Source of the DNA: Clostridium collagenovorans DSM 3089
GTDB lineage: Bacteria; Bacillota; Clostridia; Clostridiales; Clostridiaceae
Direction of reading: 5' to 3'
NCBI RefSeq assembly: GCF_900130005.1
Contig: NZ_FQXP01000006.1
Coordinates: forward strand, 252,669 to 316,668
DNA length: 64,000 nt
The notes beneath the pieces are model-generated. The model was not told where the DNA came from. It was given only the letters and a program-made list of their open reading frames with translations, and made no database searches. A program made the translations under genes and the position numbers. Shown one piece after another: positions 50,438-61,600 of this stretch; position 1 is the first letter of the stretch, and each line of letters opens with the position of its first letter.

Positions 50438-52402
50438 ATGGGCGAGTTTAAGATAAAATCTGAATTTTCTCCAACTGGTGATCAACCTAAAGCTATTGAA
50501 AGTATAGTTAATGGAATTAAGCAAGGAGAAAAATTTCAGACATTATTAGGTGTAACAGGTTCAGGAAAAACTTTTACAATGGCTAATATAATTGAAAAAT
50601 CTAATAAGCCAGCACTAATATTAGCGCATAATAAAACTCTAGCAGGACAGTTATGCTCAGAATTTAAGGAGTTTTTTCCAGATAACTGTGTTGAATATTT
50701 TGTATCATATTATGATTACTATCAACCAGAGGCATATGTACCTCAAACTGATACATTCATAGAAAAGGATGCATCTATAAATGATGAGATAGATAAATTA
50801 AGACACTCAGCTACATCAGCTTTATTAGAAAGAAATGATGTTATAGTAGTTGCGTCAGTTTCTTGTATTTACGGACTTGGTAACCCAGAGGAGTATAAGA
50901 AACTTACTGTGGCTTTAAGAGAAGGTATGAGTAAGGATAGAAATGAAGTAATACGTCAATTAGTAGATATACAATATGAACGAAATGATATTAACTTTAT
51001 TAGAGGAACTTTTAGAGTAAGAGGAGACACATTGGATATCTTACCTGCATCCTCTAGTAATGTGGGTATTAGAGTAGAATTCTTTGGAGATGAAATAGAT
51101 AGGATAAGAGAGTTTAATGTGCTTACGGGAGAAACCATAGGAACTAGAAAACATGTGACTATATTCCCAGCATCTCACTTTGCAACCTCTAGAGAAAAGT
51201 TAGAAGACGCTATTACTGTAATAGAAAAGGAACTTGATGAGAGAGTACAAGAACTTTTAGATAAGGATTTACTTTTAGAAGCTCAGAGAATAAAACAAAG
51301 AACTAATTTTGACATAGAAATGATGAGAGAAGTTGGGTACTGTAGTGGAATAGAAAATTACTCAAGGATATTAGATGGAAGAGCTGCAGGCACACCACCT
51401 AAGACTTTGTTTGATTACTTCCCAGATGACTTTTTATTATTCATAGATGAAAGTCACGTTACATTACCTCAGATTAGGGCTATGTATGGCGGAGATAGAT
51501 CAAGAAAAGAGAATTTAGTAAGTTATGGTTTCAGACTTCCTAGTGCATATGATAACAGACCTTTAAAGTTTGAAGAGTTTGAGGAAAAATTAAATCAAAC
51601 TATTTTTGTAAGTGCTACACCTTCAGCTTATGAAAAGGAACATAGTGAAAACGTTGCTCAGCAAGTAATAAGACCAACAGGCTTGTTAGACCCAGTAATA
51701 GAGGTTAGACCAACTGTAGGACAAATTGATGACTTGTATGGAGAAATTATAAAAAGTGTAGAAAATAATCATAGAGTACTTATTACAACCTTGACTAAGA
51801 AAATGGCAGAGGACTTAACTAATTATCTAAAGGATATGGATATAAAAGTTAACTACTTACACTCAGATGTTAAGACCATTGAAAGAATGGAGATAATAAG
51901 AGACCTAAGATTAGGAAAATATGATGTTCTAGTAGGGATTAACTTATTAAGAGAAGGCTTGGATATACCAGAGGTTGCCTTAGTAGCCATATTAGATGCT
52001 GATAAAGAAGGTTTCTTAAGATCAGAAACATCTTTAATACAAACCATAGGAAGAGCAGCTAGAAATTCAGAAAGTAAGGTTATAATGTATGGTGATAAAA
52101 TGACTAAGGCTATGGAACTAGCTATTTCTGAAACTAATAGAAGAAGAAAAATTCAGATGGAATATAATGAAAAACACGGCATAACTCCAACTACTGTATA
52201 TAAAGAAGTTAGAGATGTAATAGAAGCTACAGTAGCAGAAGATAATAATACAGAGTATGAAATTGAAATTGCTAAGGGTGAAAACATAGCGGATACTATT
52301 AAGAAGTATGAAAAGGAAATGAAACAAGCGGCTAAGGATTTACAATTTGAGAGAGCTGCTGAACTTAGAGACTTAATTACAAAATTAAAAGAAAAGTTAT
52401 AG
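50438..52402 (+). CDS. uvrB: UvrABC excinuclease subunit B
   Basis: A 654-residue UvrB. FKIKSEFSPTGDQPKAI at the N-terminus, Walker A LGVTGSGKTFTMA, the damage-probing beta hairpin YYDYYQPEAYVPQTDTFIEKD, the DESH box FIDESHVTLPQI, the helicase motifs INLLREGLDIPEVAL and QTIGRAARN, and the UVR motif at the C-terminus (AAKDLQFERAAELRDLI) are all present. It verifies DNA damage and recruits UvrC. The ATG at 50426 contains the ribosome site GGAGG, so ATG 50438 is the start. uvrA follows after 15 bases. No LexA-type box is seen in the region. Confidence 0.97.
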   Translation: MGEFKIKSEFSPTGDQPKAIESIVNGIKQGEKFQTLLGVTGSGKTFTMANIIEKSNKPALILAHNKTLAGQLCSEFKEFFPDNCVEYFVSYYDYYQPEAYVPQTDTFIEKDASINDEIDKLRHSATSALLERNDVIVVASVSCIYGLGNPEEYKKLTVALREGMSKDRNEVIRQLVDIQYERNDINFIRGTFRVRGDTLDILPASSSNVGIRVEFFGDEIDRIREFNVLTGETIGTRKHVTIFPASHFATSREKLEDAITVIEKELDERVQELLDKDLLLEAQRIKQRTNFDIEMMREVGYCSGIENYSRILDGRAAGTPPKTLFDYFPDDFLLFIDESHVTLPQIRAMYGGDRSRKENLVSYGFRLPSAYDNRPLKFEEFEEKLNQTIFVSATPSAYEKEHSENVAQQVIRPTGLLDPVIEVRPTVGQIDDLYGEIIKSVENNHRVLITTLTKKMAEDLTNYLKDMDIKVNYLHSDVKTIERMEIIRDLRLGKYDVLVGINLLREGLDIPEVALVAILDADKEGFLRSETSLIQTIGRAARNSESKVIMYGDKMTKAMELAISETNRRRKIQMEYNEKHGITPTTVYKEVRDVIEATVAEDNNTEYEIEIAKGENIADTIKKYEKEMKQAAKDLQFERAAELRDLITKLKEKL

Positions 52403-52417
52403 AAGTGGGGTGAAATT

Positions 52418-55240
52418 ATGAAGGATAAGATTATAGTTAAGGGTGCTAAGGTACATAACTTAAAGAATGTGGACTTAACTATACCTAGAGATAAATTTAT
52501 TGTATTTACGGGACTTTCAGGTTCAGGTAAATCTTCTTTAGCCTTTGATACTATATATGCAGAAGGACAAAGAAGATATGTTGAGTCTTTGTCTTCTTAC
52601 GCGAGACAATTTTTAGGACAGATGGATAAACCTGATGTGGAATATATAGAGGGATTATCTCCTGCTATATCAATAGATCAAAAAACAACAAGTAGAAATC
52701 CACGTTCTACAGTAGGTACTGTTACGGAAATTTATGATTACTTAAGACTTTTATATGCTAGAATTGGTGTTCCACATTGTCCTAAATGTGGTAAGGAAAT
52801 AACAAAGCAAAGCATAGATACAATGGTAGACAGGATTATGTCTTTACCAGAGAGAACTAAGGTACAGATAATGGCACCTATTATTAAGGGAAGAAAAGGT
52901 GAACATGTTAAGGTACTAGAGTCTGTGAGAAAAAACGGATATGTTAGAGCTAGAATCGATGGAGAAGTATACGATTTAGAAGATGCTGATATAAAGTTAG
53001 AAAAAAACAAGAAACATAATATTGAGGTTGTTATAGATAGAATTATTGTAAAAGAAGGAATATCATCAAGACTTACAGATTCTTTAGAAACAGCTTTAAA
53101 GCTTGGCGAAGGATTAGCAATTGCCAATATAATTGATGGTGAGGATATATTATTTAGTGAGCATTTTGCTTGTGCGGATTGTGGAATTAGTGTAGGAGAA
53201 ATAGCTCCTAGATTATTTTCTTTTAACTCACCCTTTGGAAAATGTGATTGCTGTGATGGATTAGGAACCTTAATGGAGATTGATCCAGACTTAATTATAC
53301 CTGATAAAAGCAAAAGTATATTAGGTGGTGCTATTGCTACCTTTGGTGAAAGTAGCTTAAAAGAAGATTCTTGGAGATTAAGTGTTTTAAGAGCTTTAGC
53401 AGAAGAGTTAGAATTTGACCTTGATACTCCAATTAAAGATTTAGATGAAAAAATAGTAAATATAATTTTATATGGATATCCAGATAAAAGACTTAAGGTT
53501 GAATATGTTAAGGATATGAGATCAGGGGTTTACTATCATAGTTATGAAGGTGTTATAACTAGTTTAAAGAGAAGATTCATGGAAACTAATTCAGATATAA
53601 TTAAAACTGAAATAGAAGGATATATGAATGATAATCCATGTAAAAAGTGTAAAGGTGCTAGATTAAACCCTGAAGCTTTATCAGTTACTATTGGTGGAAA
53701 AAATATATCACAATTTTGTTTAATGTCTATAAAAGAAGAATTAGAATTTGTAAGTTCATTAGAGCTATCAGAAAAGGATAAGATTATAGCTAATCAAATA
53801 TTAAAGGAAATAATAAGTAGATTAACTTTCCTTATAAATGTTGGATTAGATTACTTAGATTTAGCACGTTCAGCTGGTACTTTATCAGGTGGAGAAGCTC
53901 AGAGAATAAGACTTGCAACACAAATTGGTTCAAGTTTAGTTGGAGTACTGTACATATTAGATGAGCCTAGTATTGGACTACATCAAAGAGACAATGATAA
54001 ATTAATAGCTACATTAAAGCATTTAAAGGATTTAGGAAATACTCTTATAGTAGTTGAACATGATGAGGATACTATGAAAGCGTCGGATTTTATAGTTGAT
54101 ATAGGGCCTAAAGCTGGTGAGCATGGTGGAGAAATTGTGGCAGCGGGAGATATAGAAGCTATTAAAAATTGTGAAGAATCTATAACAGGTCAATATCTAA
54201 CAGGTAAGAAAAAGATAGAGGTACCAAAGGAAAGAAGAGCTGTAGGAGATAGAGTTATTGAGATAAAGGGTGCTAATGAGAACAACCTAAAGAATGTATC
54301 AGTAAAATTCCCATTAGGAGTATTTACTTGTGTTACAGGTGTCTCAGGTTCAGGAAAAAGTACCTTAGTAAATGAGATACTTTGTAAGGGTCTTGAAAAG
54401 AAAATTAATAATTCTAAGAAGATACCAGGAAAACATAAAGAAATTATAGGTTCTGAAAACATAGATAAGATAATAAATATAGACCAGAGTCCTATTGGAA
54501 GAACGCCTAGATCTAATCCAGCTACTTATACTGGAGTTTTTGATGTTATAAGGGAGTTATTCTCTACAACTTCAGAAGCTAAGATGAGAGGTTATAAGCC
54601 AGGACGTTTCAGCTTTAATGTTAAAGGTGGAAGATGTGAAGCTTGTACTGGAGACGGAATAATAAAAATAGAAATGCAGTTTTTATCAGATGTATATGTT
54701 CCTTGTGAGGTTTGTAAGGGTAAAAGGTATAACAGAGAAACTCTTGAAGTTAAATATAAGGGCAAGAATATAGATGATGTTTTAAATATGACTGTAGAAG
54801 AGGCTTTAGAGTTCTTTGACAATATACCAAGAATAAAAAATAAACTTCAAACCTTAATGGATGTAGGTCTTGGATACATAAGATTAGGTCAGCCATCTAC
54901 TCAATTATCAGGTGGAGAGGCACAGAGAATCAAGCTTGCTTATGAGTTATCTAAGAGAAGTACAGGTAAGACTTTATATATTTTAGATGAACCTACTACT
55001 GGACTACATATTGATGATGTAAGTAGGCTAATAGAAATAATGCAAAGGTTAGTTGAAACTGGAAATACAATAGTTGTTATAGAGCACAATTTAGATGTTA
55101 TAAAATGTGCGGACTATTTAATTGATTTAGGACCAGAAGGTGGGGATAAGGGTGGAACTATTATAGCCACAGGAACCCCAGAAGACATTGCAAAGTGTAA
55201 GCTTTCCTATACAGGACAATATTTGAAAAAAATGATATAA
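52418..55240 (+). CDS. uvrA: UvrABC excinuclease subunit A
   Basis: A 940-residue damage-recognition ATPase. It has two ABC modules: Walker A FTGLSGSGKSSLAFDTIYAEG with signature TLSGGEAQRIRLATQ, and Walker A VTGVSGSGKSTLVNEIL with signature QLSGGEAQRIKLAYEL. Zinc-finger cysteines are seen in PHCPKCGKE, CADCGISVGEI, FGKCDCCDGLG, NPCKKCKGARLNPE and RCEACTGDGIIKIEMQFL with CEVCKGKRYN. Full length. It forms the UvrA2B2 scanning complex with the preceding gene product. A clear terminator closes the unit. Confidence 0.98.
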   Translation: MKDKIIVKGAKVHNLKNVDLTIPRDKFIVFTGLSGSGKSSLAFDTIYAEGQRRYVESLSSYARQFLGQMDKPDVEYIEGLSPAISIDQKTTSRNPRSTVGTVTEIYDYLRLLYARIGVPHCPKCGKEITKQSIDTMVDRIMSLPERTKVQIMAPIIKGRKGEHVKVLESVRKNGYVRARIDGEVYDLEDADIKLEKNKKHNIEVVIDRIIVKEGISSRLTDSLETALKLGEGLAIANIIDGEDILFSEHFACADCGISVGEIAPRLFSFNSPFGKCDCCDGLGTLMEIDPDLIIPDKSKSILGGAIATFGESSLKEDSWRLSVLRALAEELEFDLDTPIKDLDEKIVNIILYGYPDKRLKVEYVKDMRSGVYYHSYEGVITSLKRRFMETNSDIIKTEIEGYMNDNPCKKCKGARLNPEALSVTIGGKNISQFCLMSIKEELEFVSSLELSEKDKIIANQILKEIISRLTFLINVGLDYLDLARSAGTLSGGEAQRIRLATQIGSSLVGVLYILDEPSIGLHQRDNDKLIATLKHLKDLGNTLIVVEHDEDTMKASDFIVDIGPKAGEHGGEIVAAGDIEAIKNCEESITGQYLTGKKKIEVPKERRAVGDRVIEIKGANENNLKNVSVKFPLGVFTCVTGVSGSGKSTLVNEILCKGLEKKINNSKKIPGKHKEIIGSENIDKIINIDQSPIGRTPRSNPATYTGVFDVIRELFSTTSEAKMRGYKPGRFSFNVKGGRCEACTGDGIIKIEMQFLSDVYVPCEVCKGKRYNRETLEVKYKGKNIDDVLNMTVEEALEFFDNIPRIKNKLQTLMDVGLGYIRLGQPSTQLSGGEAQRIKLAYELSKRSTGKTLYILDEPTTGLHIDDVSRLIEIMQRLVETGNTIVVIEHNLDVIKCADYLIDLGPEGGDKGGTIIATGTPEDIAKCKLSYTGQYLKKMI

Positions 55241-55244
55241 TAGC

Positions 55245-55280
55245 ATTGAGACTAGTACATAGTTATACTAGTCTCAATTT
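55245..55280 (+). terminator. Terminator after uvrBA
   Basis: ATTGAGACTAGTA (55245-55257) pairs perfectly with TACTAGTCTCAAT (55266-55278), 8-base loop, followed by TT. Confidence 0.8.
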
Positions 55281-55376
55281 CTAAATGAATATTATAGCTT
55301 GATTGATTAAGTTATAGTTAATAATGTTGTAAAAAGAAATTATAATGTTATTATTTAAGGAAAGAGGTGAGGTTTG

Positions 55377-55817
55377 GTGTTCGGAAATGTAAGTATGATT
55401 CTAAAATTCGTAATTATAATTATTGTTTATTTAATTATTTTTTATGCATTGAAAATAATGTATAAGGATGTGAAAAATCCTAATGGAGCTAAAAAGAGAA
55501 GAAAGAAAGTTCAGCAACCAAAGGGATTAGAAGTAATGAAAAATGGTGAAAATAAAAATCTTAAAATTGGTGGTGTTATACCTATACAAGGTGAGCTTAC
55601 GATTGGAAGAAGAAATGATAACCAATTAGTTATAAGTGACAAATACATTTCATCCCATCATGCTACTATATATTTAAATGAGAATGAGATTGTTCTAGAA
55701 GACTTAGGAAGCACTAATGGAACCTTCGTAAATGACTATAGATGTAGTGGAAAAGTTAGATTGAAAGATGGAGATATTGTAAAAATAGGTACCGTTGAAT
55801 TTAAGGTTATTGCGTAG
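55377..55817 (+). CDS. Membrane-anchored FHA-domain protein
   Basis: A 146-residue protein with one N-terminal membrane helix (about residues 6-26), a basic linker (NGAKKRRKKVQQ) and a C-terminal forkhead-associated domain with the phosphothreonine-binding residues in LTIGRRNDNQLVI, KYISSHHATIY and LEDLGSTNGTFVND. FHA domains bind Thr-phosphorylated partners, so a link to a PASTA-type Ser/Thr kinase controlling cell wall synthesis is likely. GTG 55377, with GAGGTGA 6 bases upstream, is preferred to TTG 55374. The next gene, ftsW/rodA-like, starts 9 bases after the stop. Confidence 0.9.
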   Translation: MFGNVSMILKFVIIIIVYLIIFYALKIMYKDVKNPNGAKKRRKKVQQPKGLEVMKNGENKNLKIGGVIPIQGELTIGRRNDNQLVISDKYISSHHATIYLNENEIVLEDLGSTNGTFVNDYRCSGKVRLKDGDIVKIGTVEFKVIA

Positions 55818-55826
55818 GTGATGTGA

Positions 55827-57104
55827 ATGGGAAGTTATAAAGAGGAAAAGAAGTTATTAAGACTTACTTATTTACTTTGTATAGTATGTTTTGCTAACTT
55901 AGCTTTCATAGAGGAAGAACCCAATTTTGGGTCCTTAGCAATAGGATTAATAATATGTATTTTAATAGGCTATTCTTATTTTATAATAAGACGTTATTTT
56001 ATAAAGGGAGATAAGTATTTACTTTTGTTTTGTAATGTCTTAGCCGTCATAGGGATAGTAATGTTATATAGATTAGATAAGTCCCTTGCTATAAAGCAAG
56101 TTTTATGGTTTGTACTGGGAATATGTTGTTTCATATTTGTAGTGGTCATGTTACCGGAACTTAAAAAGTTTAATAAATATAGGTATTTATATTTAGCTGC
56201 AACAATAGTGTTTATGGCAATGGCTACATTCTTTGGTACAACTATTGGTGGGGCTAAGAACTGGGTAATGATTGGTGGGATAGGCTTTCAACCATCAGAG
56301 TTCGGTAAAATAGCTCTGGTTGCATATTTAGCATCTGCCTTACAGAATTATGGAAGTAAAGAAAAGGTTGATGAATCTTTATTAGAGAAGTTTTTAAATA
56401 AGAAATTTCCTAATTTAAAGTTAAGTGATAATATAAGAACTTTAATAGAGCCAGCAGTAGTTGTAATGATTTCTTTAGGATTTATGGTATTGCAAAGAGA
56501 TCTTGGTTCTGCATTGTTATTATTTTCAGTTTCAATAACTATGCTATATTTATCAACATCTAATGCCAAATATGTGTTTATATGTTTAGCGTTGTTTATA
56601 TTTGGGGCTGTGGTAAGTTATTTTTTATTTAGTCACGTTAGAGTCAGAGTTCAAATATGGCAGGACCCATGGCAATATGCTCATACACAAGGATTCCAAC
56701 TAGTTCAATCCTTAATAGCTATAGTATCTGGTGGATTCTTTGGTAGGGGATTAGGAATGGGGCAACCTTCAATAATACCAGTTGTAGAGTCAGACTTTAT
56801 ATTTGCAGCTATATGTGAAGAAATGGGTATAGTTATGGGTATAGCAATATTATTACTATATTTCCTTCTTTTCTATAGAACGATGAGAGCGGCATTACGT
56901 GCTAATAACAACTTCTCTAGAATAGTTGCAGTTGGGCTTAGTACAATGATAGCTACTCAAGTATTAGTTATTGTAGGAGGAGTAATAGGTGCAATACCAC
57001 TTACAGGTATTACATTGCCTTTAGTTAGTAATGGTGGAAGCTCTATGATAATTACGTTTTTTTCATTAGGAATACTACAAAAAATATCAGAAGAGGGAAA
57101 ATAA
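55827..57104 (+). CDS. FtsW/RodA/SpoVE-family peptidoglycan polymerase
   Basis: A 425-residue SEDS protein with about 10 membrane helices. Family motifs are GGAKNWVMIGGIGFQPSEFGKIALV, MVLQRDLGSALLLFS, the catalytic-loop region RVQIWQDPWQYAHTQGFQLVQSLIAIVSGGFFGRGLGMGQ, VESDFIFAAICEEMG and the ending IPLTGITLPLVSNGGSSMI. SEDS proteins polymerise glycan strands from lipid II with a partner class B PBP, here the next gene, 3 bases downstream. Whether it serves division, elongation or sporulation cannot be told from sequence. Confidence 0.94.
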   Translation: MGSYKEEKKLLRLTYLLCIVCFANLAFIEEEPNFGSLAIGLIICILIGYSYFIIRRYFIKGDKYLLLFCNVLAVIGIVMLYRLDKSLAIKQVLWFVLGICCFIFVVVMLPELKKFNKYRYLYLAATIVFMAMATFFGTTIGGAKNWVMIGGIGFQPSEFGKIALVAYLASALQNYGSKEKVDESLLEKFLNKKFPNLKLSDNIRTLIEPAVVVMISLGFMVLQRDLGSALLLFSVSITMLYLSTSNAKYVFICLALFIFGAVVSYFLFSHVRVRVQIWQDPWQYAHTQGFQLVQSLIAIVSGGFFGRGLGMGQPSIIPVVESDFIFAAICEEMGIVMGIAILLLYFLLFYRTMRAALRANNNFSRIVAVGLSTMIATQVLVIVGGVIGAIPLTGITLPLVSNGGSSMIITFFSLGILQKISEEGK

Positions 57105-57107
57105 AAT

Positions 57108-58517
57108 ATGAAGGATATATCTAAAAATGTTCAAAAGGTAATGGCAGTATTTTTATTTCTATTTATAGCCATGATATCCTATCTAATGTATGTTTATACC
57201 TTTGATGGAGAAAAGATTGAAGCTAGTGTATACAATAACCGTAAATGGGTAGAGAGAAGTAATACTGTTAGAGGTGATATATTAGATAGAAATGGCAACA
57301 TCTTAGTTACAAGTAAGGGTGTTACAGATGGAATACAAGAACTTGAATATAAGGGTGGAGCGGCCTTCGCTCATGTACTAGGGTATATGGATTCTCAATA
57401 TGGATTAACAGGAATACAAAATAGATATGATAAAGAATTAATGGGTAAAACTGATACTTTTATACCAGGAGAGTTTGGGAAAAAGGACAAAGGTTATAAT
57501 GTGGAGACTACATTAGATATGTCTTTACAACAAGCAGCATACTCATTAATGGGTGATCAAAAGGGATCAGTAGTAGCAATAGATCCAGAGAGTGGAGAAA
57601 TTCTAACAATGGTTTCTACACCATCCTTTGATCCAAATCAATTAAAAAGTCAGTGGCAGAATTTAAATGTCAATGAAAATAGTCCTTTATTAAATAGATC
57701 TGTGGCAGGTATGTATCCACCAGGATCAACATTTAAAATAATAACAGCAGTAAGTGCTTTAGAAAATTTAGATGGGGTAATTAATAGAAGATTTGATGAT
57801 AAAGGTAAAATCGTATTTAATGACAAGGATTCCTTAAGTAACTCAGGCGGAAAGGCTTGGGGAAACATAGGACTAGAAGATGCATTTGCATATTCTAGTA
57901 ATGTTGTTTTTGGTACTTTAGGTATGGATTTAGGAAATGATAAATTAAAGGAAACAGCAGAGAAGTTTTACTTTAATAAAGATATACCAGCTAATGGTAC
58001 TTTAATAGAAAATAGTAGATTTCCTGAGTTAAATAAGCATCAAAAGGGTGAAATTGCACAAAGTGCTATTGGGCAAAGTTCTATTTTAGCTACACCTATT
58101 GAGATGGCATTAGTATCATCAACTATAGCTAATGATGGTGTCATGATGAAACCAACTTTGGTTAAAGGAATACTTAATGATGATGGAAAGGCTATTAAAT
58201 CTACTGAGCCAGAGGAATTAACAACTGTTACAACACCTGAGATTGCAAATACTGTAAAGGGGTTTATGAAACAGGTTGTTAATAGAGGTACTGGAACTAC
58301 AGCTGTAGTAAAGGGTGTTGAGGTTTATGGTAAGACAGGAACAGCAGACCACTCAGAAGTAGATGGACAAAAGGAACCTCACTCATGGTTTGTTGGATTT
58401 GCAGAGAAAAATGGTAAGAAGTTAGCCTTTGCAATAGTTCTTGAAGAAGGTGGAGCTGGTAGTCAAAAGACAGGAAAAATAGTAAGAGGATTAGTTCAAA
58501 ATTATTTTAATAGATAA
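57108..58517 (+). CDS. Class B-type penicillin-binding protein (transpeptidase)
   Basis: A 469-residue PBP. One membrane helix (about 12-31) is followed by a short pedestal region (NTVRGDILDRNGNILVTS, FAHVLGYMDSQYGLTGIQ) and the transpeptidase domain from about residue 150. The active-site motifs are S207-T-F-K210 in PPGSTFKI, S-S-N in AYSSNVVFG and KTG in VYGKTGTADHS. At under 470 residues it lacks PASTA domains and the large extra pedestal of PBP2x types, and matches the PbpA type in actinobacteria and clostridia that sits in FHA-FtsW-PbpA operons. It crosslinks the strands made by the preceding SEDS polymerase. Confidence 0.94.
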   Translation: MKDISKNVQKVMAVFLFLFIAMISYLMYVYTFDGEKIEASVYNNRKWVERSNTVRGDILDRNGNILVTSKGVTDGIQELEYKGGAAFAHVLGYMDSQYGLTGIQNRYDKELMGKTDTFIPGEFGKKDKGYNVETTLDMSLQQAAYSLMGDQKGSVVAIDPESGEILTMVSTPSFDPNQLKSQWQNLNVNENSPLLNRSVAGMYPPGSTFKIITAVSALENLDGVINRRFDDKGKIVFNDKDSLSNSGGKAWGNIGLEDAFAYSSNVVFGTLGMDLGNDKLKETAEKFYFNKDIPANGTLIENSRFPELNKHQKGEIAQSAIGQSSILATPIEMALVSSTIANDGVMMKPTLVKGILNDDGKAIKSTEPEELTTVTTPEIANTVKGFMKQVVNRGTGTTAVVKGVEVYGKTGTADHSEVDGQKEPHSWFVGFAEKNGKKLAFAIVLEEGGAGSQKTGKIVRGLVQNYFNR

Positions 58518-58557
58518 TCGTAAGAGTTGTATTATAAATTATGGTTTTAAATAAAGA

Positions 58558-58599
58558 GGGACTGTTGCAGTTATAAATTAATCTGCAACAGTCCCTTTT
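58558..58599. terminator. Bidirectional terminator between PBP and the surface protein gene
   Basis: GGGACTGTTGCAG (58558-58570) pairs perfectly with CTGCAACAGTCCC (58583-58595), 12-base loop, with AAAGA before and TTTT after, serving the convergent genes. It shares CTGTTGCAG with the hairpin at 20078. Confidence 0.88.
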
Positions 58600-58601
58600 C
58601 A

Positions 58602-61600
58602 TTATTGTTTTTTCTTAGACTTCTTATTTAATACAATGCCTAGTGCTGATAATGTTGCTCCTAAGCTTGCTAAAACAGTTCCATTAAATGGAGAGCCTGT
58701 TTTAGGTAGTTTTGATTCTTTAAGTGTATGTTGCTTTGAGTCTTCTTCACTCTTTATAGTTACTTGAGGTTTAGAAGAATTTGCAACTTCTTTATTAGTA
58801 ATATTATTAGTGTTAGTATTGTCACTAGTAGTATCAGTAACTTTAGTATTAGTGTTTACATCCTTATTAGTATTGGAATTAACATTATTGTCATCCTTTG
58901 AATTACTATCAGGTGTACTATCTATACTAGTATCAGGTGTAACATCTGGTTTTGGATCAACAGTAGTATTGGAGTCACTGTCATTAGTACTAGTATATTT
59001 AGTAATAGCCATATCAGTAAAGATTCTGTTTTCAAAACCACCCATTGAAATTAGAGACTTAACTATCTTATACTCATCTCCATCTTTCATATTTTTATCG
59101 GAATAACTTGCTTTTGTATTATCTTTTTCATTTTCTTTAGATAAAGTTTCTAAAGTAACGTATTTACCTTGAGAATCTTTCTTTTGTATCTCAGTTATAA
59201 TTCTCCAATCCTTACTTTTTTCACGTAAATATTCATCAGAAGTTTTGCCATTTAAGTTTGTAGTATACTCCTCAAGAGAGCTTGAAGTATCCATATAAGT
59301 TGACCAAATATAAATATCTAGTGATGATAAGTCTTGAGTCCATGTTAAGACACCATTGTCAGCTGTCAAATTTAAGTTAAATGCATCTTTTTGAGGATAA
59401 AACTTATCTTCAGCTACAGAAGGTTTCTTACTAAGTTTATTTAATTTAAAGTCAAAGTAAGAGACCTTAGGTAATAGCTCTTTAATATTATCAGGAACAG
59501 AAGTTAATTCATTATCATATATATCAAAGTTAGTTAAATTTTTAAGGTTTTTATAAACCTTATTTGGAATTTCTTTTATAAGATTGTTGTTTAAGCTTAA
59601 TTTAGTTAAGTTGCTAAGCTCACCTAGTTCTTCAGGTACAATCTCAATCTTATTTTTGTTCATTGATAAATTAGTTAGATTTTTCAACTTACCAATACTT
59701 GTTGGTATATTTTTAATGTTATTATCGTATAAAAACAAGCCAGTTAAAGAAGTTAATTCATCAAAAATATTATCTGGTAGTTTAGTTAACTTATTTTCTG
59801 TGAAACCTAAAGAAGTTAGATTTTTTAAATTATCTAATATTCCATTAGGGAGTTCAGTGATATAATTCTGAGATAAGGATAACTCTTCTAACTTTGTTAA
59901 CTTATCAAATATACCTTCTGGCAGTTCAGAAATACCATTTGAACTTAAAGATAATTTTTCTAAGTTAGTTAAATTATCAAAAATACCATTAGGTAAAGTT
60001 TTTATATTATTTCCGCTTAAGTATAATTCAGTAACGTCGCTACCTAAATTCTTAAGTCTTGAGATATCTTTTATATTTTTCCCTGATAAAGCAATTACAC
60101 CTTTAGCTTTTGATATTTCAGTATCAGTTACAGTTCCATCACCATCAATGTCTAAATCAGCTGATATTAATGCCTTATTAAATTCTTTAGCACTATCTAC
60201 TATTTCTTTGTCTTTATTAAATCCATCCCACCCCTTAGAACAATTCTTATTAAAAACAAGTCTTGCCTTAGTATACTTTGAGTAATTTCCTATATCATTT
60301 TTAGAACCACCCATCATTCCAACGAGTACAGCAGCTACATGTTCAGAAGTTAAATCAGATACTGGAACTTCGAAAGTTTGTAATTGATACTCGCCTTTAC
60401 TATCTGTTTCGCCTTTAAATTCACCTTTAGCAGATGAGTAAGTGCCATTACTTTCAACAGAAAAATCAAGTAAAGTACTAGCATGCATGATATTTAGCAT
60501 TGTTAAAGTTATTTCACCATTATCAACTGTAACCTTAACTTTTTCATCAAAGAATCCACCAAGCATTGATTCATTTTCAGGAATGTCATATCTAAGTGCT
60601 TTGAAACCTATTGTATAAACACCATCTTCTAGATTATCAGTAGGTATAGTGTCATTAGAAACAATTATTTTTCTCTTAAGGCTTTTACTTTGTCCATTAT
60701 AAGTAACGGAATAAGTTACTTCATAAGTACCAGCTTTAGGATTTTGAATATCTAAGTTTCCTACATCAACTGTTACCTTATCAGTTAAGTCGATTTTTTC
60801 CTTTCCACTTGCAAAAGCAAGTACATCATCCATTAAATTGATTGCTTCACCTGAAGATGAATATAAATCTTTTCTTATAATAAGTTGGATATTTTCACTT
60901 CCCACAGTTGCAGATGAAAATTCTTCTTGGCTTATTAAGGTTCCATCTTTTTTTATTTTAATTCTCATATCATTATAGCCATCTACTTTGAGAATTATTG
61001 TATTTAGATCTTGATTAAAGGACTTATCATTTAACTCTAATCCACCGATGTAGCTTAAATGATATTCATTTATACCAAAGTTAAAGTTGTCATGATATCT
61101 AACTCCATTTACAGTTAACTCTGCAAGTTTAGTATTTGGATTATCAGGATCTGCAGCCTTTAAATATTTGCTAAAGGCATCATCCTTATCAAAGGTTATT
61201 TCGTATTCAACTCTACCATAAATTTCACCATATCTTGTATTTGTTATTTTAGGTAAAGAGCTTACTTCTTTCCATTGAGGAGTTGTAGTAGAGTCAGTGA
61301 CAATGTCTTCAGATGGTTTAGGGTTTTCTGATGTAGTACTATCTTTATCCTCGGAAGAAGTATAAAGATTCATAGTTTCACCAAATTTATTTATTTTAAA
61401 ACTTAAATCTTTATAGTTATCAGTCTTTAATGTAATGGTGTTTAAACCTTCCTTAAAAGCACTTGGATTAACTTCAAGACCAGTTAGGGAAAAAGAAAAA
61501 GTATTTTCTTTACTTACATCAGTATCCTTATTATATTTAATTTCATTTATTAAAACTTCACCTGATGAATTTAGTGCTTCTCTATATAAATTTACTGATT

